A DNA stretch of 64,000 bases, from assembly GCA_020974905.1 (NCBI GenBank), contig CP087563.1:2790001-2854000 (forward strand), written 5' to 3'. The DNA is from Planctomycetes bacterium syqfu (GTDB lineage: Bacteria > Planctomycetota > Phycisphaerae > Phycisphaerales > Phycisphaeraceae). Under the pieces are notes generated by a model, which worked only from the letters and a program-made list of their open reading frames with translations, made no database searches and was not told where the DNA came from. Both the position numbers and the translations under genes were made by a program. This document shows, in pieces, positions 9,530 through 19,183 of the stretch (position 1 is the stretch's first letter; the number at the start of each line of letters is the position of its first letter).

Positions 9530-9532
9530 CGC

Positions 9533-10237
9533 ATGCAGGCATTGTTTGAATCTCTGAATCACGCGTTGTCCGGCTCGGTCGGTGTTGCTCTGATCGCTTC
9601 ATTTGCCTGGGGGATTGCCAGCATTCTGCTGAGTCCCTGTCACCTGTCGAGTGTCCCGTTGGTGGTGGCCTTCGTCAATGGGCAGGGACAGGTCAGTGGC
9701 CGCCGCGCCTTTGCTCTGGCCACGCTTTTTGCTCTGGGAATCCTGATCACGATTGCCTTGCTTGGCATCATCACCGCATCTGCCGGTCGCATTGCCGGGG
9801 ATATCGGGGCATGGGCTTACTATGTGGTTGCCATGATTTTCTTCGTGGTGGGACTGCATCTGCTGGACGTGATCCCCATGCCGTTTTCAGGCCCGTCAAA
9901 CATCGGTATCAAACGCAAAGGGATGCTGGCGGCTTTGCTGCTTGGTCTGATCTTCGGCATTGCACTTGGCCCATGCACCTTTGCCTACATGGCCCCGGTG
10001 CTGGGTGTCACCTTCAAGGTCGCAGGCCAGCAGCCGATCTTTGCAGCGATGCTGCTTCTATCCTATGGCATCGGGCATTGCCTGCTGATCGTTTTGGCAG
10101 GTTCAGCCAGTTCCTGGGTGCAACGCTATCTGAACTGGAACGAGAAAAGCAAAGCCCTGATCTGGCTGCGCCGAACATGCGGCATGCTGGTACTCGGCGG
10201 CGGACTGTGGCTGATCTACTCGGCACCCGCCGGGTAA
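9533..10237 (+). CDS. CcdA/DsbD-type transmembrane thiol electron carrier
   Basis: A 234 aa membrane protein with about six helices. The paired motifs LLSPCHLSSVPLVVAF and IALGPCTFAYMAPVLG are the two PC-containing repeats of the CcdA/DsbD beta family that carry electrons across the membrane. It begins at ATG 9533, 3 bp after the double-thioredoxin gene, and ends the first ars transcription unit. In this setting it likely moves reducing power from cytoplasm to the outer thioredoxin domains. The electron-transfer role is well established for the family; an arsenic role is inferred. Confidence 0.82.
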   Translation: MQALFESLNHALSGSVGVALIASFAWGIASILLSPCHLSSVPLVVAFVNGQGQVSGRRAFALATLFALGILITIALLGIITASAGRIAGDIGAWAYYVVAMIFFVVGLHLLDVIPMPFSGPSNIGIKRKGMLAALLLGLIFGIALGPCTFAYMAPVLGVTFKVAGQQPIFAAMLLLSYGIGHCLLIVLAGSASSWVQRYLNWNEKSKALIWLRRTCGMLVLGGGLWLIYSAPAG

Positions 10238-10293
10238 TGCCCCATCTTTGTCCGAAACTCACACAATTCAAACTTTGTGAGTCGTCTTTGTGA

Positions 10294-10338
10294 TTGACAT
10301 GGCATTTTTGCTTATTACAATTCGATATATAACGAAAT
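10294..10338 (+). promoter_or_regulatory. Promoter and ArsR operator of the second ars operon
   Basis: TTGACA (10294-10299) and TACAAT (10316-10321) are 16 bp apart. Overlapping the -10 end is ATTCGATATATAACGAAAT (10320-10338), an imperfect palindrome with TTCG/CGAA arms. It differs from the operator of the first arsR, so the second ArsR is likely its repressor. A weak hairpin at 10257-10284 precedes it. Confidence 0.65.
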
Positions 10339-10359
10339 GACGAATTTAAGGTGCGACTA

Positions 10360-10602
10360 ATGACCAAGCCCTGCTACGGAACCATGTTTCCCGATCTTGA
10401 TCGGATTGAACTCAACAAGCCATTGTGCGGTCAAGCCTTTGAAGTGACGGTGCAAAGCCACGGTATCGGGGTATCAGCACGCCAGATCAAGGTGTTGCCT
10501 GACGGGTGGGAGCAATGCACACAATGTGAACAGTACCGTAACTGCTACGACCTGAGCATGGCCAAGCTGGCCTTGCAAAACGCACTGGCCAATCGTTTGT
10601 GA
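10360..10602 (+). CDS. Small Cys-containing hypothetical protein of the ars operon
   Basis: An 80 aa soluble protein. Four of its six cysteines cluster late in QCTQCEQYRNCYDL, a CxxCxxxxxC pattern that could bind a metal or metalloid; KPCYG and KPLCG supply two more. It begins at ATG 10360 (GTG 10351 is an alternative), follows the operon promoter and ends 10 bp before arsR. I do not recognise a named family. Its place as first gene under an ArsR-type operator suggests it is induced by arsenic. Confidence 0.6.
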   Translation: MTKPCYGTMFPDLDRIELNKPLCGQAFEVTVQSHGIGVSARQIKVLPDGWEQCTQCEQYRNCYDLSMAKLALQNALANRL

Positions 10603-10612
10603 GGATCGACGA

Positions 10613-10978
10613 ATGAAGGAATTTATCGCAATCACCAAAGCACTATCAGATGAGAACCGCGTGCGGGCATTGATGGCATTGGGAGATGGGGAACTGTGTC
10701 TCTGCCAGATCATCGAAGTGTTGGGCCTGGCACCGGCAACCGTTTCCAAGCATATGTCGATCCTGTATCAGGCCGGACTCATCGAACGCCGCAAGGATGG
10801 CAAGTGGCATTACTACCGCATTGCAGGCATAGATGCATCGCCCGTCGTCAAGCAGGCTTTGAAGTGGTCACTCAAAGCATTGGAAAACGAAAAAATCATT
10901 GTGGCTGACGCCAAAACATCATGTTGTGTCCGGGATAAAGACCGGGAGGAAGTATCCGCATGTTACAGCAAAAACTAA
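10613..10978 (+). CDS. arsR: ArsR family arsenic-responsive repressor (second copy)
   Basis: A 121 aa winged-helix protein with [25 protein letters not shown], containing the ELCxC metal box at the start of the DNA-recognition region, and a C-terminal tail rich in Cys ([20 protein letters not shown]), which differs from the first ArsR and may give a separate metalloid site. It follows the small Cys protein by 10 bp and overlaps the next gene by 19 bp. It probably binds the palindrome at 10320-10338. Confidence 0.88.
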   Translation: MKEFIAITKALSDENRVRALMALGDGELCLCQIIEVLGLAPATVSKHMSILYQAGLIERRKDGKWHYYRIAGIDASPVVKQALKWSLKALENEKIIVADAKTSCCVRDKDREEVSACYSKN

Positions 10979-11406
10979 AAGTCTTGTTCCTGTGTACCGG
11001 CAACTCATGTCGCAGTCAGATGGCTGAAGGTTGGGCACGTTATCTCAAAGGTGATGTGATCGACGCCTACTCCGCTGGAATCGAAAAACATGGCCTCAAC
11101 CCCAATGCGGTGAAAGTCATGGCCGAAGCGGGTGTGGACATCAGCAAGCATTACAGCAAAACCCACAATGAACTGACCGACGTTATTTTCGACTATGTGG
11201 TCACGGTCTGTGGTCATGCCAATGAAACCTGTCCCATGTTCCCCGGCAAGGCCAAAGTGATCCACGTGGGCTTTGACGATCCACCCAAACTGGCAGCCAA
11301 CGAAACCGATCCTGAAAAAGCCTTGGGGCATTACCGGCGCGTCCGCGATGAAATCCGAGACTTTATCCAAACGTTACCTGATGCACTAGCAAGTCAAAAA
11401 CACTGA
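10960..11406 (+). CDS. arsC: Arsenate reductase, low-molecular-weight phosphatase type
   Basis: A 148 aa protein of the thioredoxin-coupled ArsC family, which reduces arsenate to arsenite in the cytoplasm. It shows the P-loop CTGNSCRS (Cys12 nucleophile to Arg18) and a redox pair in [11 protein letters not shown] (Cys84 and Cys91), matching the Cys10/Cys82/Cys89 cascade of plasmid pI258 ArsC. The C-terminal [14 protein letters not shown] helix is also typical. It overlaps arsR by 19 bp. All residues needed for a full catalytic cycle are present, unlike many phosphatase-only relatives. Confidence 0.9.
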   Translation: MLQQKLKVLFLCTGNSCRSQMAEGWARYLKGDVIDAYSAGIEKHGLNPNAVKVMAEAGVDISKHYSKTHNELTDVIFDYVVTVCGHANETCPMFPGKAKVIHVGFDDPPKLAANETDPEKALGHYRRVRDEIRDFIQTLPDALASQKH

Positions 11407-11424
11407 AAACCAAGGAGATGCACG

Positions 11425-11868
11425 ATGCCCCGTAAACTGTCCGTCCTCTTTGTCTGTTCACACAATTCCGCTCGAAGCCAGATGGCTGAGGGCTGGTTAC
11501 GTCACTTGGCTGGCGACGATCTTGATGTCTACAGTGCAGGTGTCAATCCCGGTACGCTCAATCCACTGGCCGTGCGTGCCATGAATGAAGTCGGCGTGAA
11601 CATCGCTGATCACAAGGCAGAAGGTGTGGATACCTATCTTGGCAAAATCATCGTGGACTATCTTGTCATCGTCTGCGACAAAGCCTCCCAGACCTGTCCG
11701 CGTGTATGGCCTGGCCTGCGCGAACGCATGTTCTGGCCGTTTGATGATCCTTCCTCTGCCCAAGGCAGCGACGAAGAAAAACTGGAAGTCTTCAGACGTG
11801 TACGCGATGAGATCAAAGCCAAAATAGAAAACTGGCTCATTGAAGTGCAACAAACCATGACCCGATAA
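11425..11868 (+). CDS. ArsC-like low-molecular-weight phosphatase, second copy
   Basis: A 147 aa paralogue with P-loop CSHNSARS (Cys11 to Arg17), a VIVCDKASQTCP redox pair, and FWPFDDPSSAQGSDEEKLEVFRRVRDEI, a region commonly seen in arsenate-reductase-like proteins. It lies 18 bp after arsC behind AAGGAG. Possible roles are a second arsenate reductase with a different electron donor or a related oxyanion reductase. The redox cysteines argue for reductase rather than tyrosine phosphatase activity. Confidence 0.82.
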   Translation: MPRKLSVLFVCSHNSARSQMAEGWLRHLAGDDLDVYSAGVNPGTLNPLAVRAMNEVGVNIADHKAEGVDTYLGKIIVDYLVIVCDKASQTCPRVWPGLRERMFWPFDDPSSAQGSDEEKLEVFRRVRDEIKAKIENWLIEVQQTMTR

Positions 11869-11881
11869 GGACGCTGCCGCA

Positions 11882-12349
11882 TTGCCCAATATTCCATCCA
11901 TCCTGTTCCTCTGCACAGCCAACTCCGCACGCAGTCAAATGGCGGAAGGATACCTTAAATCCAGGCTTGCCAGATTGGTGAATGTTCAAAGCGCTGGCAT
12001 GCGTCCCAAACCCATTCACCCGTTGACCATTCAAGTCATGGAGGAAATCGGACTGGATATCAAAGGGCAACACAGTAAAGCACTTTTAGACATTGACCCG
12101 AACCATCGCTTTACCTATGTGATTACAGTCTGCGATGCAGCAGAAAGTGAATGTCCCAAAAGTTTCGCACCATCAGCGGTGAAACACGCGTGGTCATTCC
12201 CTGACCCGGTACGAAACGATGGTGATGAAAAAACGTTGCTGGAAGGTTTTCGGCAAGTTCGGGATCAGATCATCAAACAGATTGATCAGTGGGTGCGGGA
12301 GGAAATCCCTGAACACTGGCGTAAACCAAAAGGAAGTAAAACCCCATGA
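11882..12349 (+). CDS. ArsC-like low-molecular-weight phosphatase, third copy
   Basis: A 155 aa paralogue starting at TTG 11882 with AAGGA about 11 bases upstream. It carries P-loop CTANSARS (Cys11 to Arg17) and [13 protein letters not shown] with two redox cysteines, then [26 protein letters not shown]. This is the subfamily often placed directly before or fused to Acr3 permeases. Its stop overlaps the Acr3 start (ATGA), so the two are translationally coupled, which suggests that arsenite is handed to the exporter. Confidence 0.82.
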   Translation: MPNIPSILFLCTANSARSQMAEGYLKSRLARLVNVQSAGMRPKPIHPLTIQVMEEIGLDIKGQHSKALLDIDPNHRFTYVITVCDAAESECPKSFAPSAVKHAWSFPDPVRNDGDEKTLLEGFRQVRDQIIKQIDQWVREEIPEHWRKPKGSKTP

Positions 12350-13485
12350 AAAACAGTCTTTCCAAGAGTCTTGGCTTTTTAGATCGTTATCTGACGGTCT
12401 GGATTTTCACCGCAATGGCTATCGGTGTCGGGCTTGGTTATTTCGTGCCCCAGGCAGCCAGCAGCTTAAGTGATATGAAATTCTCACCCGAAAGCACCAC
12501 CAGCATTCCCATTGCCCTTGGCCTGATTCTGATGATGTACCCGCCGTTGGCCAAGGTGCGTTATGAAGAATTGCCTGATGTCTTTCGCAACGTGAAGGTA
12601 TTGGGACTATCCTTGATTCAAAACTGGATCATCGGCCCGATTCTGATGACCGCATTGGCCATCGGCTTTTTCGGATTCCTGGCTCCATCCATGCTCGGAG
12701 AAAATCCGATCTGGACGCAATACATGGTCGGGCTGATCATGATTGGTCTGGCTCGCTGCATTGCGATGGTCATCGTCTGGAATGAGCTGGCCAAGGGTGA
12801 CAATGAATACTGTGCTGGACTGGTTGCTTTTAACAGCATTTTCCAGATCGTGTTTTACAGTATCTATGCGTGGGTTTTTGTCACGTGGCTGCCACCAATC
12901 CTCGGACTTAAAGGCAGCACGGTGGATATCACCATGAGTGAAATTGCCATCAGCGTGCTGGTTTATCTGGGCATTCCTTTTGCCGCCGGGATGATCACAC
13001 GTCTGGTACTGGTCAAAGCCAAGGGACGCGACTGGTATGAAAAAGTCTTGATCCCCAAGATTTCACCGATCACGCTCATTGCACTTCTCTTTACCATTGT
13101 GGTGATGTTCGCCCTGCAAGGTCAGCGTATCATTGCCCGCCCGTGGGATGTGCTGCTCATTGCCGTGCCGTTGCTGATTTACTTTGTGGTGATGTTCGTG
13201 GTCAGCTTCATCATGGGTCGCAAGGTCGGCGCGGATTACTCCAAGACCGCCACGCTGAGTTTCACTGCGGCAAGCAATAATTTCGAGTTGGCCATCGCCG
13301 TTGCCGTCGCCGTGTTTGGCATTGAATCCGGTGCAGCATTTGCCGCCGTCATCGGCCCGTTGGTGGAAGTGCCGGTACTGATTGCTTTGGTGGGTGTCTC
13401 GCTCAAACTCCAACGCAAATGGTTTGCATCACCGGATACCACGCCGATGGCCAAGCCTGATGCCGGTTGTCCCAATACCATTTGA
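12346..13485 (+). CDS. acr3: Arsenite efflux transporter, Acr3 family
   Basis: A 379 aa, ten-helix membrane protein of the BART superfamily. Signatures are [20 protein letters not shown], the essential Cys138 in [13 protein letters not shown] (fourth helix) and Glu in [16 protein letters not shown] (ninth helix). Acr3 exports arsenite using the proton gradient. Its ATG overlaps the preceding ArsC-like gene and arsM follows 30 bp later. Length and conserved residues are complete. Confidence 0.92.
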   Translation: MKNSLSKSLGFLDRYLTVWIFTAMAIGVGLGYFVPQAASSLSDMKFSPESTTSIPIALGLILMMYPPLAKVRYEELPDVFRNVKVLGLSLIQNWIIGPILMTALAIGFFGFLAPSMLGENPIWTQYMVGLIMIGLARCIAMVIVWNELAKGDNEYCAGLVAFNSIFQIVFYSIYAWVFVTWLPPILGLKGSTVDITMSEIAISVLVYLGIPFAAGMITRLVLVKAKGRDWYEKVLIPKISPITLIALLFTIVVMFALQGQRIIARPWDVLLIAVPLLIYFVVMFVVSFIMGRKVGADYSKTATLSFTAASNNFELAIAVAVAVFGIESGAAFAAVIGPLVEVPVLIALVGVSLKLQRKWFASPDTTPMAKPDAGCPNTI

Positions 13486-13515
13486 CAAAAACCAGCTCCA
13501 TGAAAGGTTCCCGCC

Positions 13516-14385
13516 ATGAGCAATCTTACTTCTATCATTCAAGAAAAATACGGCCAGACTGCACGCAGTGGCTTATCGACAAACAACGCAGGTGTTCAAG
13601 CTGTTGCTGAAGCTTTCGGTTATTCAACTGAGGAACTGTCCGCGATTCCTGCTGAAGCGAACATGGGCTTATCCTGTGGCAATCCCATCGCATTGGCCCA
13701 TCTCAACGAAGGCGAAGTCGTAGTCGATCTGGGCAGTGGCGGGGGATTAGATGTCTTTCTTGCTGCACAAAAAGTCGGCCCCAGCGGTAAAGCCATCGGC
13801 ATCGACATGACGCCGGACATGATCGCTCTAGCCCAGCGCAACGCGCAAAAAGGCCCCGAGGGCAAACCATACACCAACGTTGAATTCAAACTGGGCACCA
13901 TTGACAAGATGCCACTTGAGGACAACTCCGTTGACGTGATCATCTCCAATTGCGTGATCAATCTGGCTGAAGACAAACCTGCCGTCTTCCGCGAAATCTT
14001 CCGTGTCCTCAAACCCGGTGGGCGTGTGGCTGTTTCCGATATCGCACTAAAACAAGACCTTCCCGATGAGTTGGAACATAGTATGGCAGCTATGATTGGC
14101 TGCTTTGCAGGTGCTATTCACATTCACGCTTACCAATCCGGCTTGCGTGATGCAGGATTTGGTGATGTGGCAGTGCTTGACGCAGGCTCGGATCTCAACG
14201 CCTACAGTAAAGTTGAAGGCCAAAGCGGATGTTGTTCACCAGTTGATCCAAGTACCACGAGTGGTTGTTGCGGAAGCGATGCTAAGAATCAGTCTTTGCA
14301 TACCGATTTAGCTGAAATTCTCAGCCGATTTGATGTCAATGAATATGCAGCATCCGTCAAGGTTTTAGCGGTTAAACCCGCATAA
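13516..14385 (+). CDS. arsM: Arsenite S-adenosylmethionine methyltransferase
   Basis: A 289 aa class I methyltransferase that methylates trivalent arsenic. It has the SAM motif [14 protein letters not shown] (71-84), [13 protein letters not shown], and arsenite-binding cysteines at Cys54 (LSCGNP), Cys146 (SNCVINL) and Cys196 (IGCFAGA). The C-terminal third has two CC pairs (SGCCSP, SGCCGS), as in many ArsM proteins. It is the last gene of the operon, followed by a strong hairpin. Products could be exported by the ArsP-like permease. Confidence 0.92.
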   Translation: MSNLTSIIQEKYGQTARSGLSTNNAGVQAVAEAFGYSTEELSAIPAEANMGLSCGNPIALAHLNEGEVVVDLGSGGGLDVFLAAQKVGPSGKAIGIDMTPDMIALAQRNAQKGPEGKPYTNVEFKLGTIDKMPLEDNSVDVIISNCVINLAEDKPAVFREIFRVLKPGGRVAVSDIALKQDLPDELEHSMAAMIGCFAGAIHIHAYQSGLRDAGFGDVAVLDAGSDLNAYSKVEGQSGCCSPVDPSTTSGCCGSDAKNQSLHTDLAEILSRFDVNEYAASVKVLAVKPA

Positions 14386-14417
14386 TCGCCAACACCCTAC
14401 CCGCTCCATTCGACGCC

Positions 14418-14447
14418 TTCCCAGCAGCAGTGCACGGCTGCTGGGAA
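14418..14447 (+). terminator. Hairpin terminator after arsM
   Basis: An 11-bp perfect stem, TTCCCAGCAGC (14418-14428) with its complement (14437-14447) and an 8-base loop, starts 33 bp after the arsM stop. The T-run after it is weak. Confidence 0.6.
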
Positions 14448-14510
14448 AGGTGCTTTGTCATCGGTTGCACGAGTGATTCCGATTCAGCAATTGTGAACAC
14501 CAACTCCTAT

Positions 14511-14675
14511 CTACCCCACAAAATCCGGAAGCGCATTGACCGCCCCATTGACATCGAGCAAGGCCGGATCGGTATAGAAGTTGGTGGTCAACTCGATCCG
14601 GCTGTGCCGCATGGCGGCTTGGGCAACACGGGGATGGACACCGGCCACGGCCAGGTGGGTGCCGAACGGAGGGGG
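14511..14675 (-). pseudogene. Tyrosine integrase 3'-end fragment, copy A
   Basis: The minus strand encodes about 50 residues nearly identical to the C-terminus of the complete integrase at 40053-41477: FGTHLAVAGVHP, then AQAAMRHSRIELTTNFYTDP including the catalytic Tyr, and NALPDF before a stop at 14511. Nothing upstream matches; the box with the catalytic His and Arg and the rest of the gene are missing. An 8-nt gap relative to the intact gene is seen at the break. It marks the right edge of the arsenic module. The gap from here to 14897 holds no other gene that I can see. Confidence 0.85.
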
Positions 14676-14897
14676 TATGGCAGTTTCCCGAGTTGATAAT
14701 AAACTCTGTTCTTGGAATCATAATATTTTTCGCAATGTGATTTCGACACGATTTTCATGCCGAGCATCCTTGGCCATTGGACACTTGAGTTGCCGACATC
14801 GCTAATTAGACGTGGCAGTTCAATCAAGCCTTATTTGCAGATTGCATCGCATTAATCGACTGGATCATATCAAACATCAAAAAAAATGAGGCAGGAT

Positions 14898-14927
14898 GGA
14901 ACCTTAGCACCCTTGTGACTCGTTGAT
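14898..14927 (+). promoter_or_regulatory. ECF-type promoter of the cus operon
   Basis: GGAAC (14898-14902) and CGTTGAT (14921-14927) are separated by 18 bp, as in the promoter of the sigma gene itself. This is the GGAAC-N-CGT architecture of group IV sigma factors. The cus operon starts 15 bp downstream. Confidence 0.65.
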
Positions 14928-14941
14928 CTGAGTGAGTGCGT

Positions 14942-15367
14942 ATGTCGATTAAACCAACCATCCTGTCCTGCATGGCCATCCTTGCAGTGTTTGCAGCCCC
15001 GTTGCAAGCTGCCTGTTGCCTATCAATGTCCCCAGTACCGGACCAGAATCATGCTGCACATGCGTGTTGTGATTCGCATCAGCAAAAGACTGCTGCCCCG
15101 TCTTTTACCCCGGACATGCAAGCAACTGCATCACCAATGCATTGCGATACATGCAATATGGGACCACGACCGCAGCATCACCACAGCCATGATGGCAGCC
15201 GCATCGCTCCTGAACCCCCAACAGAGCCTGTTGCATGCTTTGCAAGCACCATGTTCATGACACACCAACTGGAATGGTCGAATCAGGTATATTATTCAAA
15301 CGCTTTGTCCATCAGCGTCCCTGCGACAGCAACACTCGTTGCCCTGAACTGCCAATTCCGAAATTAA
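14942..15367 (+). CDS. Secreted Cys/His-rich hypothetical protein, first gene of the cus operon
   Basis: A 141 aa protein with a signal peptide (1-23, ending PLQAA) and a mature part rich in Cys, His and Met: ACCLSM, AHACCDSHQ, MHCDTCNM and PQHHHSHDG. It is probably a periplasmic copper or silver binding protein. It is the first gene behind the ECF-type promoter at 14898 and precedes the TolC-type gene by 121 bp. The protein at 39451-39849, next to the other RND system, has the same architecture. No named family is recognised. Confidence 0.6.
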   Translation: MSIKPTILSCMAILAVFAAPLQAACCLSMSPVPDQNHAAHACCDSHQQKTAAPSFTPDMQATASPMHCDTCNMGPRPQHHHSHDGSRIAPEPPTEPVACFASTMFMTHQLEWSNQVYYSNALSISVPATATLVALNCQFRN

Positions 15368-15488
15368 AGAGGCGCAATAACCAGATTTCTGCGTCTTTGG
15401 CAGGTTATCGACTTGATGATCCCACCTATTTATCCGATGACATTTGCATGTTTCTATGCCAATCGCTTTCTCAAACACGGACCAACCC

Positions 15489-16853
15489 ATGAGACATTTA
15501 CTGACCATCGGGTGTCTTGGCAGTGCCTTGTTCCTGCTTGGCTGCCAATCACCATTTGACGATTCGTTATACCAGCAATGGCAACGGGATCAATCACATG
15601 CTGCCCCGAGTGTACAAGCGCCAAATGCTGCGTCCGATACTCTCCCGGCTGATTCATTTTCCAAACCGCAATCCCTGGCAGATTTGATTGCTTATGCTCA
15701 AGCTCACAATCCGTCGCTTGAGGTTGCCCGGCATCGCATCGAGCAAGCCCAGCAAAGTATTGCCCAGGTGACCAGCCTGGATGACCCCATGTTCACACTG
15801 GCCCCAGTCGGGCAGATGGCACAAACCGCTGACGGTGAAGTCACATTGATGAGTTCACTGAGCCAGAAGCTGCCACTCTCGGACAAGCTCCAGGTTCGGG
15901 GGGATGTCGCCAAGCAACAGGTCAAAATTGCCACCGAGCAGTTACGGCAGACTCAACTGGCCGTCACACGCGATGTCAAGCAAGCGTACTGGCGACACCA
16001 GTTGGCGATCAACACGCTTGACGTGCTGAACGAACAGCGCCAATTGATGCAGCAGTTTAATGAGTCAGCCAACGCAGCCTATCGTGCGGGGAAAACAGAT
16101 CAGCAGGATTTACTGCGTATTGCCGTGGAAATTAGTTCGCTGGATAATCGCATCACCACGGCAACCCAGCAACGTCAAAGTGCCTTGGCACGCCTGAACA
16201 GTCTGCTCAATCGTCCGGCATCGGCCCCGTTAACCATTGACAAACCAACCGAAGACTCGCAAGACCCTTCGAGCCTTGATGATTGGCAGAAGCTGGCCTT
16301 CGACAACGATCCGCAACTGCGCATGGTTCACCTTGCCATTGAGCAGGCACGCAAACAACTGAAACTGGCTCACCTTCAGCGTATTCCTGATCTGACTGTC
16401 ATGCTTAACTATGCAGCGGTCTCTGACACCGGTACATCCATGGCAGCCGATGGCACCGATCAACTTTATGCTGGCTTTGGGATCAATCTCCCCATCTGGC
16501 AGGACAAACTTGATGCCGCAGAAAAACAGGCCATCGCCCGCATCCGCGAATTAATCTCGCAGTTGGTTCAAGTGAATAACCAGTTGCAATACAGCGTGGC
16601 CGATGCTTACGAACGTGTTGAATCACAACGCAAGCAGGACGCACTGTATCACAGCACGATTCTGCCCCAGGCTCAACAAGCTGTGGACAGCGCATTAAGC
16701 CAATACCGTGCGGGGCGTGGCAACTTTCTGAATCTCATCGACAACTGGCGCAAGCTGCTGGAAATCGAACTCATGACCCATCGCAATCATTCACTCTGGA
16801 AACAGGATCTGGCCCAATTGCAGTTCCTGGCATCCGTCGAGTCGATCCATTGA
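15489..16853 (+). CDS. cusC: TolC-family outer membrane lipoprotein of the Cus-type efflux system
   Basis: A 454 aa outer-membrane efflux protein. Signal sequence and lipobox (FLLGC, Cys18) are followed by two OEP repeats: the first with ARHRIEQAQQSIAQVTSLDD and LSQKLPLSDKL, the second with QLRMVHLAIEQARKQLKLA, RIPDLTVMLNYA and GINLPIWQDKL. It forms the trimeric outer channel for the RND pump encoded next. ATG 15489 is preferred because the lipoprotein signal begins there. The adaptor gene follows with little or no gap. The cus naming rests on context. Confidence 0.82.
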   Translation: MRHLLTIGCLGSALFLLGCQSPFDDSLYQQWQRDQSHAAPSVQAPNAASDTLPADSFSKPQSLADLIAYAQAHNPSLEVARHRIEQAQQSIAQVTSLDDPMFTLAPVGQMAQTADGEVTLMSSLSQKLPLSDKLQVRGDVAKQQVKIATEQLRQTQLAVTRDVKQAYWRHQLAINTLDVLNEQRQLMQQFNESANAAYRAGKTDQQDLLRIAVEISSLDNRITTATQQRQSALARLNSLLNRPASAPLTIDKPTEDSQDPSSLDDWQKLAFDNDPQLRMVHLAIEQARKQLKLAHLQRIPDLTVMLNYAAVSDTGTSMAADGTDQLYAGFGINLPIWQDKLDAAEKQAIARIRELISQLVQVNNQLQYSVADAYERVESQRKQDALYHSTILPQAQQAVDSALSQYRAGRGNFLNLIDNWRKLLEIELMTHRNHSLWKQDLAQLQFLASVESIH

Positions 16854-16885
16854 CACAACCCAAAAGAACAAGTGAGGACAAACCC

Positions 16886-19183
16886 ATGTCTACGGAACCA
16901 TCAACACATAAAATCCCACGTTCCATACCCTTTAAAACCATGTCACTACTGCTGGTCGCAAGCCTGGTCTCGCTTGCCATCGGTGTGTACTTTGCCAAGC
17001 CGATCGGTAAGACCGTCGCCAAACTCAAACCGCAATCGCAGACCTCAGACGATGGCCACGATCATGCTGGTGTGACGCAATATTCCACCTGCGGTATGCA
17101 CCCGTGGATCATCCTGCCCAATCCCGGTGCGTGCCCGATTTGCGGGATGGACCTGGTCCCCCTGGACCCGGCCAAGTTCACCGGCGAGATTGCCATCGAC
17201 CCGGTCGTGGTACAGAACATGGGCGTGCGCACCGAAAAAGTTGCTGCCGGCCCGTTGGTCAAAAATATTCGCACCGTGGGCACAGTCGATTACAACGAAA
17301 CACTCGTCCGTGACATCAACATCAAGATTTCCGGGTGGATTGAAAAATTACACATTGATTACCTCGGTGCCAAGGTCAAGCAAGGCGATCCTTTGATGGA
17401 GATTTATTCGCCAGACCTGTATGCCGCCCAGGAAGAATATCTCATCGCCTACCGCGCCCAACAACAGCAGGCTCAAGCCAATTCCACGCTGCTTGAATCA
17501 GCCCAAACGCGCTTGCGTTACTACGACATCACCGATGCCCAGATCGCCCAACTGCAAAATGATGACAAACCCAGTAAGACGATGACGCTGCAAAGCCCGT
17601 ACACCGGCGTGGTCATTGCCAAGCATGCCAACGAAGGCATGAAAGTCGATCCGGGCATGCAGGTGCTGCGCATCGCCGACCTTTCCAAAATCTGGGTCAT
17701 TGTCACCCTATACGAATATCAACTGCCCTATATCCAGCTGGACAATAAGGCGACGATGAGTTTGCCTTACATTCCCGGTCATACCTTTGAAGGCACGGTG
17801 GTCTACATCTACCCGTTCCTGGATAAGAAAACACGTGAAGTGCAGGTCCGTCTTGAATTCGATAACCCCGATGGTCTGCTCAAGCCGGGCATGTTCGCCA
17901 ATGTCTCGCTGGAAAATCGACTGGCAGATGAACGCACACTCGCACCACGTGAAGCCATCATCGACACCGGCGCAAGACAGGTTGCTTTTGTCGCCCTGGG
18001 GAAAGGACGTTTTGAACCGCGTGATGTCATCACCGGCGTACGGACCGAAAATGATCGCATCGAAGTTCTCCAGGGACTCAAACCCGGTGAAACCGTCGTG
18101 ACCTCCGGCCAATTCCTGCTGGACAGCGAAGCCAAAATCCGTGCAGCATTGGCCCGCATGATCCAGGGAGATAATGGCAATGACGTTCAAGTCGTCTCCG
18201 ATACCCAGGCGGCTGGCACCATGCCCGCTTTACCCGATGCATTTGCTAACGCCTTGAACCAGGTGATCGATGCGTACCTGGCCATCGGCAAGCAATTGTC
18301 CAATGACAGCATCGAACATGTCGCCCATCATGCGACAACACTCACACAAGCCATCAACACGTTGACCGCACAATCCATGCCGGGTAATGAACACTTCTGG
18401 CATCAGCACATGCAGATCAAGGATGCCTTACAGGCTTCCGAAGTCTTGACCAATGTTAAAGACATCAAGCAGGCACGTGAGCAGTTTGCACTCGTCAGTA
18501 TCAACCTGCAACAACTGCTCAAGGACACCGGCGTGCCAGCCAGTCTCGGGCAGACCATTGATGCCCTGCACTGCCCGATGTTCCGTAACACCCAAGGCGG
18601 TAGCCATTGGTTGCAGACGCATGGCGATGTCAAGAATCCATACTTCGGCCAATCCATGCTCGACTGCTCGGACAAACAGGAATCATTGCCCATTGCCGGT
18701 CAAGCATCGCAGCAAATGACTGATGCCATGTCGAGCAACTTACCCGACGATCCGGCTCAGTTGCTTGGCCAACTCATTGACCGTTACCTTGCCATACAAC
18801 ACCAATTGACACTGAATCAGATGGACGGGATTGTCGAACAGCTTGCTTCATTCAAACAGCTCACCGGACAACTGGCATCAAAACTGCCTGCAAAACAAGC
18901 CCCAAACGCAACAGCGATCCTTCAGACATCAGACCTGGACACGCGTGATATCAAGTCCTTGCGTCGTGGCTTTGCCGATCTCTCGGATGCGATGATCACT
19001 TTGGTTCAAGCCAGTAAATCGGAACTGCCGTTACAGCGGAACCTGTACCAGGCTTATTGCCCGATGGTCAAAAAGAACTGGTTGCAGGCGGACGAAACAA
19101 TCCGCAATCCCTACGCCCCACAGATGCTTGACTGTGGCAGCATCAAGACACAACTGACTCAAACGGATGGGGGTGAAAAATGA
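16886..19183 (+). CDS. cusB: CusB-like RND periplasmic adaptor with heavy-metal-binding domain and tandem DUF3347
   Basis: A 765 aa adaptor, much longer than the usual 400-500. After an N-terminal membrane helix (20-38) and a His-containing linker comes a heavy-metal-binding domain (66-94) with CGMHP and CPICGMDLVPLDP. Barrel-sandwich and beta-barrel domains follow (LHIDYLGAKVKQGDPLMEIYS; LQSPYTGVVIAKHANEGMKV). From about residue 440 there are two DUF3347-like units, each ending in a Cys-Pro-Met segment (LHCPMFRN and AYCPMVKK) and a MLDC motif. DUF3347 domains bind copper-type metals, so this adaptor may carry its own metallochaperone. It starts at ATG 16886 after GAGGA; TTG 16850 would overlap the TolC gene. 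Confidence 0.85.
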   Translation: MSTEPSTHKIPRSIPFKTMSLLLVASLVSLAIGVYFAKPIGKTVAKLKPQSQTSDDGHDHAGVTQYSTCGMHPWIILPNPGACPICGMDLVPLDPAKFTGEIAIDPVVVQNMGVRTEKVAAGPLVKNIRTVGTVDYNETLVRDINIKISGWIEKLHIDYLGAKVKQGDPLMEIYSPDLYAAQEEYLIAYRAQQQQAQANSTLLESAQTRLRYYDITDAQIAQLQNDDKPSKTMTLQSPYTGVVIAKHANEGMKVDPGMQVLRIADLSKIWVIVTLYEYQLPYIQLDNKATMSLPYIPGHTFEGTVVYIYPFLDKKTREVQVRLEFDNPDGLLKPGMFANVSLENRLADERTLAPREAIIDTGARQVAFVALGKGRFEPRDVITGVRTENDRIEVLQGLKPGETVVTSGQFLLDSEAKIRAALARMIQGDNGNDVQVVSDTQAAGTMPALPDAFANALNQVIDAYLAIGKQLSNDSIEHVAHHATTLTQAINTLTAQSMPGNEHFWHQHMQIKDALQASEVLTNVKDIKQAREQFALVSINLQQLLKDTGVPASLGQTIDALHCPMFRNTQGGSHWLQTHGDVKNPYFGQSMLDCSDKQESLPIAGQASQQMTDAMSSNLPDDPAQLLGQLIDRYLAIQHQLTLNQMDGIVEQLASFKQLTGQLASKLPAKQAPNATAILQTSDLDTRDIKSLRRGFADLSDAMITLVQASKSELPLQRNLYQAYCPMVKKNWLQADETIRNPYAPQMLDCGSIKTQLTQTDGGEK

